Positions 44,199-53,731 are shown, counted from the stretch's first letter. The stretch is DNA of 64,000 nt from Lachnospiraceae bacterium (GCA_022845955.1 AP025576.1:1240001-1304000), one strand, 5' to 3'. Notes: generated from the letters alone by a model not told the origin. A program made the numbers and translations.

Positions 44199-45262
44199 TT
44201 CCGGATTGTGATGTCTCCGGAGCTGCATTCGATGCGGATCCAGTTTTCATATTCGTTTTCAAAGGTATAATAAACATCGCCGAGCTTGTGGCTGCCTACT
44301 TTGATTTCGCCGTAGTCGGTCTTTAAATCATAACCATAGGTTTGGGTCAGGACGGGAGTGATGTCCACATGGCCGTAATCGGATTTGACGGTAAGATTCC
44401 GGAAGCTGAAGGCTTCTGCATCCATATCCCCGCTGTTTAGATTAAGGCTGGCATCGGCAGCGGTAACTCCGTTCATATCCACAGAGCCGTAATCGCTGGT
44501 GACCGTAAGCTGTCCCAAGGCGGCCTGTTTTAGTTTGAGGGTGCCGCTGTTGAGTATCAGATCCGTGCTTGTTTTGATATCCGCTTTGTCCAGGGTGCAG
44601 TCGCCGTAGTCGTTTGTTACCTTCAGCGTATTCCCGCTCAAATTTTCTCCTTTGAATTTGCCGGAGTTGAGAGTGAGATCCATATCGGTACAGGCAATGT
44701 CCGTAAGGGTTGCATTTCCGTAGTCATTTACCAGGGTAAGATCCCCGGCATGCAGTGCGGAAAGGCTGGTGTCCCCGGAGGAGGTGGAAACGGTCAGGGA
44801 GCCAAGCTGTGTATCTGCGGGAACGTAAATGGTCACATATTCTTTGGCAGAGGGCCAATCCATGGAAAAAGAGGTGGAGAAGCCGGACATGAAAACGACC
44901 TGTCCGCTGCTTTGTTTGCTTTCCCTGACAGTGAGTTTCCCGTCTTTTACCTGGATATCGGGAGCGCTCCAGGCCACAAGCTGGTATTCCAGCCCGTAAT
45001 GGTCGGAGGGCTGTATGGTGATATCGGCATAATCCATCTGAATATCCAGGCTGGTGAAGGCATCCAAATCGTCGATGGTATCGGACAGGACAGACGGTCC
45101 CTCACTGGAGGTATTATTCAGGGAATAGACGGTAAGACCGTTTCCGGGCTGGAAACCGACGCCGTTGAAACGGCCTCCCAGTACCCAGCCTATGACGGAC
45201 AGGAGCAGTCCGGCAGCACACAGGGAGCCGCAGAGTATAAAAAATTTATTGCGTTTACGCAT
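44195..45262 (-). CDS. DUF4097 beta-strand repeat protein, membrane-anchored
   Basis: A 355-residue protein: an N-terminal transmembrane segment (FFILCGSLCAAGLLLSVIGW, residues about 7-27), then a right-handed beta-helix-like domain of short repeats. At least five units carry the recurring (N/S/T)DYG turn (VNDYGNATL, VTNDYGDCTL, VTSDYGSVDM, VKSDYGHVDI, KTDYGEIKV), alternating with LNSG turns. Such DUF4097 proteins sit with PadR and DUF1700 genes in Firmicutes and probably act at the cell envelope. The function is not established. Confidence 0.88.
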   Translation of the reverse strand: MRKRNKFFILCGSLCAAGLLLSVIGWVLGGRFNGVGFQPGNGLTVYSLNNTSSEGPSVLSDTIDDLDAFTSLDIQMDYADITIQPSDHYGLEYQLVAWSAPDIQVKDGKLTVRESKQSSGQVVFMSGFSTSFSMDWPSAKEYVTIYVPADTQLGSLTVSTSSGDTSLSALHAGDLTLVNDYGNATLTDIACTDMDLTLNSGKFKGENLSGNTLKVTNDYGDCTLDKADIKTSTDLILNSGTLKLKQAALGQLTVTSDYGSVDMNGVTAADASLNLNSGDMDAEAFSFRNLTVKSDYGHVDITPVLTQTYGYDLKTDYGEIKVGSHKLGDVYYTFENEYENWIRIECSSGDITIRN

Positions 45263-45845
45263 GACGCTCTCCTTTCATTTTTAAGATATTTCCGAAAAGC
45301 TTTACCAGGCTGATCAGGATAAGGCGGCAGAGTTTTAATACACCATATACGGCCAAAAGTCCAAGTCCGGTGCAGAACAGGCCGGCACCAAAACAGCTGA
45401 GCGCAGTGGCAGGTGCGCTGAACAGGACGGTAAAGCTGGCGGCTACGGCAATGGGGCCGCATACAACAAAGGCGAGGGCCGCCATGATAAAGGCTGCAAG
45501 CACCAGAAGCACACAGAGTATTAACAGGACAATCACTCCCAGGAACAGCACGGCAAAAGGAAGAGCTATGGGAACCGCGCAGACGGCGAGGATACCGATC
45601 CACAGGGCATTCATATTTTTGCGGAGCCCCTTTTGGGGAACGGAAGCTTTTTGGATAGCCATATTGGTGATGATCTGTTCCGCCGCCGTGTCCGGGCTTC
45701 CCAGATCCTCGATGGCCTGCTGTTCTCTTTCCGGCCCGGCGTCTTCAAAATACTCTTCAAAATAAGCCATAGCCTCATTATAATTTTCTTTGGGCAAAAT
45801 CCGAAGCCGCTTTTCCAGCGCGCTCATATATTCGGTCTTGTTCAC
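45255..45845 (-). CDS. DUF1700 (HAAS-domain) membrane protein
   Basis: A 196-residue protein. An N-terminal HAAS helical domain (EYMSALEKRLRILPKENYNE; FEDAGPEREQQAIEDLGSPD) is followed by four or so hydrophobic helices. HAAS proteins are typically regulatory or anti-sigma-like partners of the PadR protein encoded with them. The start is a GTG sharing 4 bp with the PadR stop, and its end overlaps the DUF4097 start by 8 bp, so the three genes form one coupled operon. Confidence 0.88.
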   Translation of the reverse strand: MNKTEYMSALEKRLRILPKENYNEAMAYFEEYFEDAGPEREQQAIEDLGSPDTAAEQIITNMAIQKASVPQKGLRKNMNALWIGILAVCAVPIALPFAVLFLGVIVLLILCVLLVLAAFIMAALAFVVCGPIAVAASFTVLFSAPATALSCFGAGLFCTGLGLLAVYGVLKLCRLILISLVKLFGNILKMKGERHA

Positions 45846-46159
45846 TTTTCCTCACCTCCATGGGCAATTTCGTTGATAGCATCCACGTACTTTTTCCATT
45901 CGTTGTCCAGGTATTCGCAGGTTCCCCGCCCGTCCGGCGTAATCCGGTAATATCTCCGGTTGCGTCCCTGGAATTGCTGGTCATAGGTATCCACCAGGCC
46001 GTTTTCCTGAAGCCTTTTCAATATGGGATACAGCGTGGAATCCTTCGTGTTTGATACGGTTTTCAGCTGCTGGCTTATTTCGTAGCCGTAGCTGTCATCT
46101 CTGGAAACGACAGATAAAATCAGGAATTCCAGCAGCGGTGTACTGAGCGGATATATCAT
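45842..46159 (-). CDS. PadR-family transcriptional regulator
   Basis: A 105-residue winged-helix repressor (LEFLILSVVSRDDSYGYEIS; KDSTLYPILKRLQENGLV; QGRNRRYYRITPDGRG), the short PadR subfamily 1 type. GGAGG precedes ATG 46159. It is the first gene of the PadR-DUF1700-DUF4097 operon and probably represses its own promoter at 46217-46245. Confidence 0.93.
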   Translation of the reverse strand: MIYPLSTPLLEFLILSVVSRDDSYGYEISQQLKTVSNTKDSTLYPILKRLQENGLVDTYDQQFQGRNRRYYRITPDGRGTCEYLDNEWKKYVDAINEIAHGGEEK

Positions 46160-46211
46160 GTAATCCCTCCTTCTTTCTATATATATTTCATACAGGCATA
46201 TCTATGAATTA

Positions 46212-46245
46212 AGTATATTATATTTTGTATAATATATACTGTCAA
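46212..46245 (-). promoter_or_regulatory. Consensus promoter of the PadR operon, covered by an inverted repeat
   Basis: On the minus strand, TTGACA (46245-46240), a 17-bp spacer and TATAAT (46222-46217), a full consensus match. AGTATATTATA and TATAATATATACT (46212-46240) form an imperfect inverted repeat over spacer and -10, which is the expected place for PadR autorepression. Confidence 0.8.
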
Positions 46246-46465
46246 CACATATAAGAAATTCTTAAGCTTTTTAAGAAAAACTTTGTAAAGTATACAGCTG
46301 CACAGAGGGCCTGTCATAAAAATTTCCGGCCCGGACATATTCCTGTCCTTCTTTTCATAAGGTATATAAGACATGACAGTTGAGGCTTATCTGAACTGTT
46401 GCTGGAGGAAAGGGGCTGTTGGAAACGAACAGTCACTTTCCAGGACAAGATAAAGGAGTGGGATT

Positions 46466-49264
46466 GTGTTTGAGACAAAGAGCATCAGAGAAACATGTGT
46501 ACAGCTGGACAGTGATATAGACAAAGGACTGTCGGAAAAGGAAGCCGCAAGGCGTTATCAGGAGAACGGGAAGAATGAGCTGAAGGAACCGCGGAAAAAG
46601 ACGGTGGTGGAGTCTTTTCTGGAACAGCTGAATGATCCGCTGATATATGTGCTTCTTGCAGCGGCTGTTATATCCCTCCTGCTCCATGAAGTGAGCGATG
46701 CCGTGATCATTGCGGTGGTGGTGCTGATGAACGCTTTTGTAGGCATGATACAGGAGGGAAAAGCCCAGAAGGCCCTGGATTCCCTGAAAAAGCTGACAAG
46801 CCCGCATGCCTATGTGATCCGTGAGGGAAGGGAAAAAGAGATTCCGGCGTCCCAGCTTGTGGTGGGGGACATTGTATGCCTGGATGCCGGCTGCCAGATC
46901 CCGGCGGATCTGCGCCTTACCAGAACAAGCAGCCTGAAGGTGGAGGAGTCGGCCCTGACAGGGGAATCGGTACCTATTGAAAAGGACGCTTCTTTTGTTG
47001 CCAAAGGGGCGGCTCCCGCACGCAGGGAGGAGTTTGCGGGGAAGGGAAAAGGGCTGGAAGCGGCCGGGAAGAGGGAGACAAGGGCAGGGAAGGAAACCCA
47101 TATCCCTCTGGGGGATCGCTATAATATGGCTTATATGTCCACCATAGTGACCTATGGCCGGGGAGAAGGTATCGTGACCGCCACCGGTATGGATACGGAA
47201 ATCGGAAAAATCGCCTCCCTCATCAATGAAAGCCATGAAGAACTCACTCCGCTGCAGAAAAGGCTGGGAGAGCTGGGAAAACTGCTGAGCATTCTGTCCC
47301 TGCTTCTCTGTGCGGCTCTTTTCGTCATCGCACTGGTACAGAAAAGAAATCTGATAGAAATGCTGATCACGGCCATATCCCTGGCAGTAGCCGCAGTTCC
47401 GGAAGGGCTTCCGGCAGTGGTCACTATCTGCCTGGCGTTGAGCGTGACCAAGATGGTAAAGGTACATACCATAGTCAGAAAGCTTCCTTCCGTGGAAACG
47501 CTGGGAGCGGTGAGCGTGGTCTGCTCCGACAAGACCGGCACCCTCACCCAGAATAAAATGACCGTGGAAAGCTGCTTCACCAACCAGAAGCTGCTGGGGA
47601 AAAAAGATCTGGGAAAGGAAGAACACAGGGAATTTTTAAAAGGAATGACTCTGTGCAACGATGGGGTGCTGGACGGGGGAGAACGCATCGGGGATCCCAC
47701 CGAACTGGCCCTGCTGGACCTGTCGGCCCGGTTCGGTATGCGCAGGGAGGAACTGGAAAAGGAATTTCCCCGCACAAAGGAGCTGGCTTTTGATTCCAAC
47801 CGCAAGATGATGTCCACCTTCCATCAGAGAGGAAACCAGACGGTTACCTATACAAAAGGGGCGCCCGACGAGATCCTGAAAAAATGCAGCAGTATTCTGC
47901 TATACGGCAGGACCGCAGCCATGACGGAGCAGCAGAGAAGGCAAATCAGGCAGGCGGTGGAGAACATGTCCTCCCAGGCCCTGCGGACGCTGGCGATTGC
48001 CATGCGTGCCGGCGGCAGCGGGCCGGTGGAAGAAGGGCTTACCTTTGTAGGGATGGTGGGGATGAAGGATCCGGCGCGTCCCGAAGCTGCCGATGCGGTG
48101 GCACGTTTCCGGGATGCAGGGGTATCCACCGTGATGATCACCGGCGATCATGTGGATACCGCCTTCGCCATCGGGAAGCAGCTGGGGATAGTGAACCGTC
48201 CGGAGCAGTGCCTCACCGGAGATGCGGTTGCCCGTCTGGATGAGGAAAGTTTCCTGCACAAACTGGATACGGTACGGGTATTTGCCAGGGTTTCCCCGGA
48301 ACACAAGGTACGTATTGTAAAAGGTTTTAAGGAAAAGGGGAATATTGTGGCTATGACAGGCGACGGCGTCAACGACGCGCCTTCCCTCAAAGCGGCGGAT
48401 ATCGGCATTGCCATGGGGATGACAGGAACGGATGTGGCCAAGCAGGCTTCGGATATTATACTCACAGACGATAATTTCGCCACCATAGAAAAAGCCATTG
48501 TGGAAGGGCGGGGGGTTTACGAAAATATTAAGAAATCCGTCATTTTCCTTCTTTCCTCCAACCTGGGAGAAATAATGACCATGTTCCTGGCGGTTCTGTG
48601 CGGCCTGGCATCTCCCCTGAAATCCAGCCATATCCTCTGGATTAACCTGATTACCGATTCCCTTCCGGCACTGGCGCTCGGAGTGGATAATAATGATGCC
48701 GACAGCCTGATGAAACGGCCGCCCCGGGATCCCAAAGAGAGCCTGTTTGCGGGAGGAGGTTTGGCCTGCACCGGCTTTTACGGCCTGCTGATTGCAGGGA
48801 TCAGCCTTGCGGCCTTTTTTACCATTCCCTATGCGGTGATTCTGGAGAAACAGATCCCTCTTACCATAGCCAATTTTGCTACGGTGCTCCAGCATGAAGC
48901 CATATTGAACCGGGCGCAGACCTATGCGTTTACGGTCCTGGGGATGTCCCAGCTGTTTCATGCGGTGGGCATGAGGGATGTGCGCAAATCCGTTTTTAAA
49001 ATGAAACATTTTGACAATAAGCTGATGATTGCAGCCTGTGTCCTTGGTTTCCTCCTGCAGTTTGCCGTAACGGAAATCCCTTTTCTCACGGCGGCCTTCG
49101 GGACGGCCCATCTGTCCTTAAGGGAATGGCTGCGTCTGACCTTCCTGGCGGCCTTCCCCCTGCTGGCCCACGAGCTGATGATCCTGTTTTCCTTTGATTT
49201 TGTCCGGAAAGGAAACAGAAAACAGAAGCTGTCAGCAAAAACAGCTTCCGATTATATGTTATAA
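46466..49264 (+). CDS. Cation-transporting P-type ATPase, calcium type (with A-domain insert)
   Basis: A 932-residue P2-type ATPase, predicted to export Ca2+. The key motifs are TGES phosphatase loop (EESALTGESVPIEKD), the M4 motif AVPEGLPAVV, the phosphorylated Asp355 (CSDKTGTLTQ), KGAPDEI in the nucleotide domain and TGDGVNDAP. About ten transmembrane segments are present. The start is GTG 46466, 7 bases after AAAGGAG. Unusually, about 25 charged residues (KGKGLEAAGKRETRAGKET) are inserted in the actuator domain shortly after TGES, where the second ATPase at 51022 has none. It is transcribed alone. Confidence 0.9.
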   Translation: MFETKSIRETCVQLDSDIDKGLSEKEAARRYQENGKNELKEPRKKTVVESFLEQLNDPLIYVLLAAAVISLLLHEVSDAVIIAVVVLMNAFVGMIQEGKAQKALDSLKKLTSPHAYVIREGREKEIPASQLVVGDIVCLDAGCQIPADLRLTRTSSLKVEESALTGESVPIEKDASFVAKGAAPARREEFAGKGKGLEAAGKRETRAGKETHIPLGDRYNMAYMSTIVTYGRGEGIVTATGMDTEIGKIASLINESHEELTPLQKRLGELGKLLSILSLLLCAALFVIALVQKRNLIEMLITAISLAVAAVPEGLPAVVTICLALSVTKMVKVHTIVRKLPSVETLGAVSVVCSDKTGTLTQNKMTVESCFTNQKLLGKKDLGKEEHREFLKGMTLCNDGVLDGGERIGDPTELALLDLSARFGMRREELEKEFPRTKELAFDSNRKMMSTFHQRGNQTVTYTKGAPDEILKKCSSILLYGRTAAMTEQQRRQIRQAVENMSSQALRTLAIAMRAGGSGPVEEGLTFVGMVGMKDPARPEAADAVARFRDAGVSTVMITGDHVDTAFAIGKQLGIVNRPEQCLTGDAVARLDEESFLHKLDTVRVFARVSPEHKVRIVKGFKEKGNIVAMTGDGVNDAPSLKAADIGIAMGMTGTDVAKQASDIILTDDNFATIEKAIVEGRGVYENIKKSVIFLLSSNLGEIMTMFLAVLCGLASPLKSSHILWINLITDSLPALALGVDNNDADSLMKRPPRDPKESLFAGGGLACTGFYGLLIAGISLAAFFTIPYAVILEKQIPLTIANFATVLQHEAILNRAQTYAFTVLGMSQLFHAVGMRDVRKSVFKMKHFDNKLMIAACVLGFLLQFAVTEIPFLTAAFGTAHLSLREWLRLTFLAAFPLLAHELMILFSFDFVRKGNRKQKLSAKTASDYML

Positions 49265-49309
49265 AACGGCTTAACTTTTGAGGGAATCTGTCGATATTAT
49301 AAAAAAAGA

Positions 49310-49371
49310 CCGGTATTCCGGTAACTGCATCCAACTTAATAAACCGGGTGCAGCTGCCGGAATACGGAATA
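49310..49371. terminator. Terminator between the ATPase and the convergent XRE gene
   Basis: CCGGTATTCCGG...CTGCATCC pairs with GGGTGCAG...CCGGAATACGG, followed by TTTATTTTTTTT on the plus strand and preceded by an A-run that serves the minus strand. Confidence 0.85.
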
Positions 49372-49692
49372 TTACTTTATTTTTTTTATCCTTTCCAGAA
49401 GATCTACAATCAGCCGGGCCTCATCCTCGTCCAGCTGACGTATGTATTGCATTGCTCTTTGCTGCAATTGCGTGGTACGCTCCGACTCGTTGAAGAATTC
49501 CATAGGAGTAACACCCAGATAATCACATATGTAGAGGAATTCCGGCATAGAAGGTAAGGCACGGCCGGAGGCAATACTGTGAATATAACTTGTGCTGTGC
49601 CCTAAATCTACACTCATTTTTCTTTCCGGAACATCCTTCTGGAGTCGAAGTTCGGTAATCCGGTCACGAATAAATTTTTCGTCCATTATCAT
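49372..49692 (-). CDS. XRE-family helix-turn-helix regulator
   Basis: A 106-residue protein with an N-terminal HTH_3 domain (FIRDRITELRLQKDVPERKM; SVDLGHSTSYIHSIASGRAL; FLYICDYLGVTPMEFF) and a short helical tail. GGGAGGAGG precedes ATG 49692. A second ATG at 49686 is possible. It is divergent from the small gene at 49842. Confidence 0.87.
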   Translation of the reverse strand: MIMDEKFIRDRITELRLQKDVPERKMSVDLGHSTSYIHSIASGRALPSMPEFLYICDYLGVTPMEFFNESERTTQLQQRAMQYIRQLDEDEARLIVDLLERIKKIK

Positions 49693-49841
49693 CCGCCTCC
49701 TCCCATGTGATAATAATAATATACAATAGTCAGATTTTCGAATATTTATAGCGTCTGATATTGTTGAAACATACGCTTAAATCGTCTATAATTGTAAAAG
49801 AAAGATGCATATAATATACACATGCCATAGGAGAATATACA

Positions 49842-50075
49842 ATGAATAAAAAAAAGATTTACCGAAAAGTGGCAAAAGAATATGGAGTGAGTGTACAGGA
49901 AGTAAAGCAGGAGATGCAGGCAGCGCTGGATTATTCCTACCGGAATACCCCTGATGACGGCGTTACAGGCGCCTGGCAGAATAAGGTCCCCAGAAAAGGA
50001 GAGGCCCCCACGCCGGACGAACTGCTGCGTTATGCCTGCGGTGAACTGGCTGTTTCTGATAAAAAAACAAGATAA
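49842..50075 (+). CDS. Small protein resembling the first helices of Spo0A C-terminal domain
   Basis: A 77-residue protein. The N-terminal KIYRKVAKEYGVSVQEVKQEMQ looks like the helix-turn-helix opening of Spo0A-type effector domains, followed by ALDYSYRNTPDD and a C-terminal VPRKGEAPTPDELLRYA. Similar small proteins are common in Lachnospiraceae and are sometimes annotated as sporulation factors; I would treat the function as unknown. No strong Shine-Dalgarno is seen (only GGAG at 49831), and the gene lies in an AT-rich stretch. Confidence 0.65.
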   Translation: MNKKKIYRKVAKEYGVSVQEVKQEMQAALDYSYRNTPDDGVTGAWQNKVPRKGEAPTPDELLRYACGELAVSDKKTR

Positions 50076-50119
50076 AAAATTGCATCTGTTCATTCATCAT
50101 CAATGTCAAAACATGAAAA

Positions 50120-50157
50120 ATAAGAAGCCTCCACAAAATGTGGAGGCTTCTTATCTT
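50120..50157 (+). terminator. Intrinsic terminator after the small Spo0A-like gene
   Basis: ATAAGAAGCCTCCACA (from 50120) and TGTGGAGGCTTCTTAT (to 50154) form a 16-bp perfect stem with a 3-base loop. Confidence 0.9.
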
Positions 50158-50357
50158 ATGAGGGGGGAGATAGTTTCAACAAAACTTGTGAGCTGTTGTT
50201 CATCTATCTGTCATTTATGATACCGGATAATTGTGTCAGAAGTGTGTCGCAATTCAAAAAAACTTATTAAATGTATAAAAGAATTCTTTAAAGAATCTTA
50301 ATTGATAAAAATAATTCTTTGGGAGAAAATGATCCATAAAAAGTTATGAAAATAAAA

Positions 50358-50397
50358 TTGACTTACTATTTACAAAAAGTCAGTCAATTGTTATAAT
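50358..50397 (+). promoter_or_regulatory. Promoter and TetR operator of the tetR-ATPase operon
   Basis: TTTACA (50369-50374), a 17-bp spacer and TATAAT (50392-50397) with a TGn extension. TTGACTTACT (from 50359) and AGTCAGTCAA (to 50388) form an inverted repeat with 9 of 10 positions matching. It brackets the -35 and spacer, fitting autorepression by the TetR protein. Confidence 0.75.
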
Positions 50398-50426
50398 ACA
50401 CAAAAAGGCGGAAGGCAGGTGACAGG

Positions 50427-51020
50427 ATGCGGATAAGCAAGGAACCGGAAATACGCCGGGCGGAACTGGTGGAGGCAGCCCGGGAGCTGTTTGACAAAAA
50501 CGGCATTAAAAATACGCAGGTCAGCCAGATCGTGAATAAGGTGGGAGTCGCCAAAGGCCTGTTCTACTATTATTTCAAATCCAAGGAAGAGATCGTGAAT
50601 GAGGTGGTGAGCGTGGTAATGACCGAGCTGCGGGAGGCTTCCGAAAGGATCCTCGCGGATGACGCTCTCACTTTTTATCAGAAGGCCTCGGAATTCCTGG
50701 CATTGTATATGGATATGATCGACCAGTTTTCCGGAGATGAAGAAGAGAATCTGGCGAACATGCTGGAGGTCTTTTCCCGAAATTCCATTGCCCAGGATGC
50801 CAATGATTTACTGCAGGAGCAGATCAGCCGTCTGCTTGAACAGGGGGTAAAGGAAAAAATACTCACGACGGCCTATCCGGAGGAAACCATACGGATTCTG
50901 ATTTTTGGACTGCTGGCCCAGTCCAGGAAACAGCTTCTTTCCATGGAGCAGATAATGACCATTATTGAGCAGGCCATGCATATGCCTGCCGGTTCCCTGA
51001 AAAAGGGAGGAGGAGAATGA
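50427..51020 (+). CDS. TetR/AcrR-family regulator of the downstream P-type ATPase
   Basis: A 197-residue regulator with an N-terminal TetR helix-turn-helix (ELVEAARELFDKNGIKNTQV; KVGVAKGLFYYYFKSKEEIV, residues about 10-55) and a helical ligand domain. The stop is 1 bp before the ATPase start, so both are one operon. It probably represses the operon through the inverted repeat at 50359-50388 and is released by a metal- or stress-linked signal; the signal is unknown. Confidence 0.9.
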   Translation: MRISKEPEIRRAELVEAARELFDKNGIKNTQVSQIVNKVGVAKGLFYYYFKSKEEIVNEVVSVVMTELREASERILADDALTFYQKASEFLALYMDMIDQFSGDEEENLANMLEVFSRNSIAQDANDLLQEQISRLLEQGVKEKILTTAYPEETIRILIFGLLAQSRKQLLSMEQIMTIIEQAMHMPAGSLKKGGGE

Positions 51021-51021
51021 T

Positions 51022-53640
51022 ATGACACAGTATAGTGAACCGTTGGACTCGGTAATAAACGGCCTGCACAGCAGCAGGACAGAGGGGCTTACAAGCGCCC
51101 GGGCACAGGAACTCCTGCAGGAATACGGCCCCAACCAACTTAGGGCCAAAAAGAAAAAAACCAATCTGCAGCGTTTTTTTGAACAGTTCAAGGATGTGAT
51201 GATACTCATCCTGATCGCCGCCGCAGCGGTATCATTTGTGGTTGCGTGCAACGGACATGATTCGTCCGAATTTTTTGAACCTCTTCTGATTCTGCTGATT
51301 GTCGTCCTCAATGCCATCATGGGCATGGTGCAGGAAAGCAAGGCGGAAAAAGCCATGGAAGCGCTGCAGAACATGTCGGCGCCGCGGGCAAGAGTGATCC
51401 GCGACGGCAAAGAGGTCGTGATTGACGCCGTGCAGGTGGTGCCCGGAGATATCATCCTGGTGGAAGCCGGCGATAATATCCCTGCCGATGCCAGGCTGAT
51501 AGAATCGGCGAGCCTGAAATCGGAAGAATCCGCACTGACGGGGGAATCCGTTCCCAGTGAAAAGAATGCCGCCCTTCAAATAGAAGAAAAAGCGCCTTTG
51601 GGAGATCGGGCGAATATGATCTACTCCGGCTGCAGCGTGGCATACGGACGTGCACGTGCGGTGGTTACGGCTACCGGGATGAACACGGAAATGGGACATA
51701 TTGCAGGGCTTCTGGAAGGGGAAACGGACAGCCAGACCCCTTTGCAGCAAAAACTGGCCCAGCTTGGAAAATATCTGGGCTTTCTGGCAATTGCCGTGTG
51801 TGCGGTCATCTTTATTATCGGCCTGATTGACGGCATGGCGGTTATGGAAATTTTTATGACGGCGGTTTCCCTTGCCGTCTCGGCTATCCCGGAAGGACTT
51901 CCCGCAATCGTCACCATTGTCCTTTCCATCGGGGTCCAGCGGATGGTGAAGCAGAATGCCATTATAAGAAGGCTGCCCGCCGTGGAAACGCTGGGAAGTG
52001 CATCCGTTATCTGTTCCGATAAAACAGGAACCCTCACCCAGAACCGTATGACCCTGGTAAAAGCCTATGATGCACAGAGCGGCAGCCTTGCGGACATATC
52101 CGGACAGGATTCCCCTGAGATTAAAAAGCTTCTGGAATACGGCGCCCTCTGCTGTGACGGTTCTGTAATCGAAAAGGATGGAGAGGTACAGCATATCGGA
52201 GATCCAACGGAAACCTCCATTGTATATGCGGCCATGAAAAACGGAAGTCCCAAGGAAAAGCTGGCTCAGGAATATCCTCGGCTTACCGAGCTTCCTTTTG
52301 ACTCCGACAGAAAGCTGATGACCGTGGTCTGCAGAATGCATGGCAGGAATGTTGTCATTACCAAGGGTGCTTTTGATTCCATGCTCCCTATCTGTACCCG
52401 GGGGGATATGGATAAGGCCCAGGAGCTGGTGAATACCATGAGTTCCAATGCCCTCCGTGTTCTGGCGGTAGGGTATAAGGAAATAGAAGAAGTACCTGAA
52501 AATCCTTCTATCGAAGAACTGGAAAACGGGCTTACCTTTATGGGGCTGGTAGGGATGATCGATCCGCCCCGCCCGGAGGTACGCGATGCGGTTGCGGTGT
52601 GCAGGAAGGCGGGTATCAAGCCTGTTATGATCACCGGCGACCATGTGGTTACCGCTTCGGCGATTGCCCGGGATCTGGGCATCCTGGAGGAAGGCGACAA
52701 CGCGATTACCGGCGCACAGCTGGCGGCAATGAGCGAGGAAGAACTGACCGGAAAGGTACGGCATATTTCGGTATATGCCCGTGTGTCTCCGGAAGATAAA
52801 ATCCGCATTGTGAAGGCATGGCAGAATCAGGGGGAAATCGTTGCGATGACCGGTGACGGCGTGAACGATGCGCCGGCCTTAAAGGCCGCGGATATCGGCT
52901 GCGCCATGGGAATTACCGGTACCGATGTGGCAAAGGGCGCCGCGGATATGACACTGACGGATGACAACTTTACGACGATTGTATCCGCCGTAAAAGAAGG
53001 ACGCGGTATTTACGGAAATATCAAGCATGCGGTGGCCTTTTTGCTTGGTACCAACATCGGGGAGGTATTAACCGTATTCCTTTCCATGCTGTTCTGGAAA
53101 CAGAGCCCCCTTCTCTCTATGCAGCTTCTGTGGATCAACCTGGTAACCGACAGTCTTCCCGCTATTGCGCTGGGCATGGAAAAGGTTCCTGACGATGTGA
53201 TGGAAAAGAGTCCGAAGCCGAAGAATGAAGGCATATTTGCCCATGGCCTGGGGATTCGGATCGTACTGCAGGGAGCTATGTTTGCGGCGCTGACCTTATT
53301 CGGTTTCTGGCTTGGATGGAAGGAAACCGGAACCATAGAGGCCGGACGTACCATGGCCTTTATGGTATTGGCGACCACCCAGGTGTTCCATGCGTTTAAC
53401 ATGCGTTCCAGCCACTCTCTTTTCAAGACCGGCTTCTTTACCAATACCTATTTAAACGGTGCGGCGGCGCTCTCCCTGATACTGATTGCACTGATCACCT
53501 TTATTCCGCCCTTTGCCCTTGTTTTCGGCCTGACGGCCCTTCCGGCACATCTGTACCTGACGGCGCTGGGGCTGGCATTTATTCCTATTATTGTATTGGA
53601 AATTGCGAAAGCGGCGGGGATGATAAAGCATCACCAATAA
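51022..53640 (+). CDS. Cation-transporting P-type ATPase, calcium type
   Basis: An 872-residue P2-type ATPase, probably a Ca2+ exporter. It has ESALTGESVPSEKN, AIPEGLPAIVTIVLS in M4, the phosphorylated Asp333 (CSDKTGTLTQNRMT), TKGAFD, TGDGVNDAPALKAADIG and about ten membrane segments. The length is near the family norm of 870-900. It is a distant paralogue of the ATPase at 46466 but has its own TetR regulator, suggesting the two respond to different conditions. Confidence 0.92.
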   Translation: MTQYSEPLDSVINGLHSSRTEGLTSARAQELLQEYGPNQLRAKKKKTNLQRFFEQFKDVMILILIAAAAVSFVVACNGHDSSEFFEPLLILLIVVLNAIMGMVQESKAEKAMEALQNMSAPRARVIRDGKEVVIDAVQVVPGDIILVEAGDNIPADARLIESASLKSEESALTGESVPSEKNAALQIEEKAPLGDRANMIYSGCSVAYGRARAVVTATGMNTEMGHIAGLLEGETDSQTPLQQKLAQLGKYLGFLAIAVCAVIFIIGLIDGMAVMEIFMTAVSLAVSAIPEGLPAIVTIVLSIGVQRMVKQNAIIRRLPAVETLGSASVICSDKTGTLTQNRMTLVKAYDAQSGSLADISGQDSPEIKKLLEYGALCCDGSVIEKDGEVQHIGDPTETSIVYAAMKNGSPKEKLAQEYPRLTELPFDSDRKLMTVVCRMHGRNVVITKGAFDSMLPICTRGDMDKAQELVNTMSSNALRVLAVGYKEIEEVPENPSIEELENGLTFMGLVGMIDPPRPEVRDAVAVCRKAGIKPVMITGDHVVTASAIARDLGILEEGDNAITGAQLAAMSEEELTGKVRHISVYARVSPEDKIRIVKAWQNQGEIVAMTGDGVNDAPALKAADIGCAMGITGTDVAKGAADMTLTDDNFTTIVSAVKEGRGIYGNIKHAVAFLLGTNIGEVLTVFLSMLFWKQSPLLSMQLLWINLVTDSLPAIALGMEKVPDDVMEKSPKPKNEGIFAHGLGIRIVLQGAMFAALTLFGFWLGWKETGTIEAGRTMAFMVLATTQVFHAFNMRSSHSLFKTGFFTNTYLNGAAALSLILIALITFIPPFALVFGLTALPAHLYLTALGLAFIPIIVLEIAKAAGMIKHHQ

Positions 53641-53654
53641 TTATAAAAACAGTT

Positions 53655-53690
53655 ACAGGCAAGGTGCGCTGAGGCACCTTGCCTGTTTTT
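53655..53690 (+). terminator. Intrinsic terminator after the ATPase operon
   Basis: ACAGGCAAGGTGC (53655-53667) pairs with GCACCTTGCCTGT (53674-53686), followed by TTTT. Confidence 0.92.
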
Positions 53691-53731
53691 GGGCTGCAGG
53701 TATGCCGCCGTCCTTTACCGGGGCCGGATGG

